Of a stretch of DNA of 14,565 nucleotides, positions 12,388-14,565 are shown piece after piece. The stretch is from the NCBI GenBank assembly GCA_030446945.1, contig JAUJMI010000037.1, positions 1 to 14,565 on the forward strand, read 5' to 3'. This stretch comes from Longimicrobium sp. Its GTDB lineage: Bacteria; Gemmatimonadota; Gemmatimonadetes; Longimicrobiales; Longimicrobiaceae. Within the stretch, counting starts at the first letter, position 1; each line of letters starts with the position of its first letter. The position numbers and the translations under genes were made by a program. The notes under the pieces are model-generated. The model was not told where the DNA came from. It worked only from the letters and a program-made list of their open reading frames with translations, and searched no databases.

Positions 12388-14565
12388 TCAGATCCCCCCG
12401 CCCATGCGCAGGTGCAGGCGGAAGCCGCCGCCGCCGAGCCCCCGCGCCAGGTCCACGCGCACCAGGTTGTCGAGGAGCGACACGCCGACGCCCACACCGC
12501 GCAGCGGGCGCGCGTCCCATAGCCCGGCGCTGTCGCCCGCCCAGCCCGCGTCGCCAAAGAGGGAGAGGCGCATCATGGGCGCGCCGCGGGTGAGCTCGGC
12601 ACGGGCGAGCCAGAGGGTCTCGCCGCGCATGGAGGCGGCGTCGTGGCCGCGGACGGTGGTGGCGCCGCCGATCTGCCAGAGGCGCTGCACCGGCATCTGC
12701 CCGAAGCCCGTGCCCCCCGCCAGCGACAGCCCGTAGCCCACGCCGCCCGCGATCGGCCCCTCCGCGCCCAGGCGCAGGAGAGGGCGCCCAAAGGTGGCGC
12801 CGCCCGTCTCGCCATGGAGCTCCAGCTCGGCGCGCGTGCGGAGGCCAGAGGGGTCGTCGCCTCGCGAGGCGCGGAGGCGGAAGGTGGCGCCGGCCTGCCC
12901 GAGCCTCTCGGCCGTCACGTTCTCGCGCGTGTGGAAGCCGTCGTCGAACGCGCCCCGCAGGCTCACGTCCGTGCGGGCGCGGACGCCCGCCTGGTGCTCC
13001 GCGAAGAGGCGCAGGTCCCAGCGCTGGCGCCGCGTGGCCGCGGGGGACAGGCGCAGCTCCGCGCCGGTCGCGCGGAAGTAGTCGTTCTCATCGCGGCCCA
13101 GGAGAAGGGCGCTGGCGGAGCTGGCGAGCGAGAAGGGCTGCGAAGCCACCGCCACCGCCTCCAGCCCGCGGTACGCCGCCACCTCGGTGCGCAGCGCGGC
13201 CGTGGAGTGTACCCCGCCGAGGCGCGCGCCGATCTCCCCCGTCGTGCCGGCGCGCAGCTCGCCACGCAGCTCCGCGGGGCCCAGCGGCAGGCTGCCCCGC
13301 GCACCGAGCGAAAGGCCCTCCACCCGGTTGAAGCGGATCAGCTCCGGGCTCAGCAGCCGCACTCCCGGCCGGCCGACGCTCCACGGGGTGGTCGGCAGGT
13401 CGCGCACCAGGTCGGCGAGCGTGCGCAGCTCCTGCTCGCTGACGGCGCCTTCCTTCTCGTCGTAGATCCCCGCGGAGAAGGCGGGGCCGCTCACCAGGTC
13501 CGTCCCCGGCGCGCGGGTCACGACGAAGGCCTGGGTGCACTTCGGCGCGGCCGCGCTGTCCGCCGCCGCGCTGTCGCTCTTCGCGCTGTCGCCCGCGGCC
13601 ATGCGGGCGATCTCGCGGTCCCACGCGGCCTCCCAGCTGGAGTCGCTCTGCACGCCGGTGCCGAGGTTGATGCTCCCCTTGATCTGGCGCCGGCACCGCG
13701 GCGGCGTGGCGGCCACGCCCTCGGGCGCGCTCTGGCGGGTGGGGGCGGCGGCCAGCGTGTCGCCCGTCACCCGGTAGCCCTCGTAGGTGCGCTCGTAGGA
13801 GAGGGGAAAGCGGCGCCCGGAGAAGTGCGCCACGCCGCGCGCCGCCACGCTGCGCGGAAGCCACCAACGCCGGTCCCAGAGTCCGTAGTCGATCGCCACG
13901 TAGTCCAGCTCGGCCCCCGCCTCCGGCATGATGACGGTGACGCCGGGCCGGGCGCTGGAGAAGGGGCGGCTCTGCCGGAACCCGGCGCGCACCACCGCGT
14001 GCGTTTCCGAATCCAGCCAGAAGGAGCCGTTGATGAGGTGCGGATCGGCGCGGCGCGCGGCGATCCGCAGCTCCAGGATCCGCACCCCGCGCCCGTTGGG
14101 AAGGCGGATGGAGAGGCTGTCGCCGCTGGAGTAGCGGTAGTGGGCCTCGCCGCCCGCCGCCAGCGGGTTGCGGATCACGGTGGAGTCGAAGCGGAGGAGC
14201 ATCTCCGGATCGGCCGGGTCGAAGGCGATCGCCATCGCCACGCCCGCGATGTTGTCGGGCGAGACGCGCTGCGCCCCCGCGCGCACCACCGGGATCGCCT
14301 CGCGGGCGCCGGTCACCTCCACGCGCACCGTGTCGCGGCTCCAGTCGATGCGCGACGCCGTCTCCCGCCGGAAGAGAAGCTTCTCGACCCCCATCACCGA
14401 CATCCGCGCCGAGATGCGCTCCCGCGCCGTCACCTGGTAGCCGGTGATGCGTGTGTCGACCACCGCACGCCGGGCGCGGGCCAGCCTCACCAGCTCGCGG
14501 GCGCGAGGGTCGCGGTAGGCGTCGTCCTGGGCGGCGGCGGGAAGCGCGCAGAGGAGGAGGGCGAG
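12388..14565 (-). CDS. Outer-membrane protein with C-terminal BamA-like barrel (DUF5686-like), 5' end cut by window
   Basis: At least 725 residues; the start lies beyond the right edge. The first visible codons encode a truncated signal peptide, LALLLCALPAAAQ, followed by DDAYRDPRARELVRLARARR, so the protein is exported. The N-terminal half (about 30-260) is a globular domain with MLLRFDSTVIRNP, WLDSETHAVVRAGFRQ and LWDRRWWLPRSVAARG. A low-complexity Ser/Ala/Asp linker (AAGDSAKSDSAAADSAAA) follows. The second half has barrel-like strands (GLSLGARGSLPLG and onward), the surface-antigen motif WQIGGATTVRGHD (around 12640-12680) and a BamA-like C-terminal stretch, GVGVGVSLLDNLVRVDLARG. The order resembles DUF5686-type outer-membrane proteins. 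Function is unknown; a role in surface or lipid transport is possible. The final residue is Ile rather than Phe. Confidence 0.82.
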   Translation of the reverse strand, partial: LALLLCALPAAAQDDAYRDPRARELVRLARARRAVVDTRITGYQVTARERISARMSVMGVEKLLFRRETASRIDWSRDTVRVEVTGAREAIPVVRAGAQRVSPDNIAGVAMAIAFDPADPEMLLRFDSTVIRNPLAAGGEAHYRYSSGDSLSIRLPNGRGVRILELRIAARRADPHLINGSFWLDSETHAVVRAGFRQSRPFSSARPGVTVIMPEAGAELDYVAIDYGLWDRRWWLPRSVAARGVAHFSGRRFPLSYERTYEGYRVTGDTLAAAPTRQSAPEGVAATPPRCRRQIKGSINLGTGVQSDSSWEAAWDREIARMAAGDSAKSDSAAADSAAAPKCTQAFVVTRAPGTDLVSGPAFSAGIYDEKEGAVSEQELRTLADLVRDLPTTPWSVGRPGVRLLSPELIRFNRVEGLSLGARGSLPLGPAELRGELRAGTTGEIGARLGGVHSTAALRTEVAAYRGLEAVAVASQPFSLASSASALLLGRDENDYFRATGAELRLSPAATRRQRWDLRLFAEHQAGVRARTDVSLRGAFDDGFHTRENVTAERLGQAGATFRLRASRGDDPSGLRTRAELELHGETGGATFGRPLLRLGAEGPIAGGVGYGLSLAGGTGFGQMPVQRLWQIGGATTVRGHDAASMRGETLWLARAELTRGAPMMRLSLFGDAGWAGDSAGLWDARPLRGVGVGVSLLDNLVRVDLARGLGGGGFRLHLRMGGGI

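Overview
The window is very GC-rich chromosomal DNA of a Gram-negative-type (diderm) bacterium. Two predicted outer-membrane beta-barrel proteins, a membrane-anchored M15-type murein peptidase, few clear Shine-Dalgarno sites and many short intergenic repeat families fit Gemmatimonadota (Longimicrobium-like). That assignment is inference from style and protein flavour; no marker gene is present.

Layout. 1-105: no gene seen. 106-1295 (+): a PhzF-family isomerase and a RidA-family protein that overlap by one base. 1378-2172 (+): an atypical SDR (NmrA-like) protein. 2257-3806 (+): a small predicted secreted protein overlapping mutY, the adenine glycosylase for 8-oxoG:A mispairs. 3913-4319 (+): a Fic-family gene that has lost its whole catalytic core and keeps only its two ends. 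4360-4791 (-): an OsmC-family peroxidase-like protein. 5027-5797 (+): a beta-barrel protein followed by a good rho-independent terminator. 5798-6111: 314 bp without a gene, filled with terminator and repeats. 6112-7596 (-): a small Thr-rich membrane protein and rlmI (23S rRNA m5C methyltransferase). 7758-8921 (+): an orphan histidine kinase. 8922-9116: two palindromic repeats. 9117-9590 (-): a coiled-coil protein. 9837-11531 (+): a two-gene unit of a membrane-anchored M15/DUF882-type peptidase carrying an EF-hand-like insert, and a two-helix membrane protein. 11603-12266 (+): a decaying YefM-YoeB toxin-antitoxin locus with a recognisable operator. 12388-14565 (-): a large outer-membrane protein that runs off the right edge.

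Most genes are housekeeping or envelope functions with no shared pathway. I see no intact novel defence or biosynthetic system. The most interesting material is the decay of two toxin-type loci (Fic and YefM-YoeB) and the density of dispersed repeats. At two genes a repeat supplies the last codons and stop, and at a third it appears to replace the catalytic C-terminus of a toxin. Two copies of one palindromic element sit at two separate convergent gene junctions.
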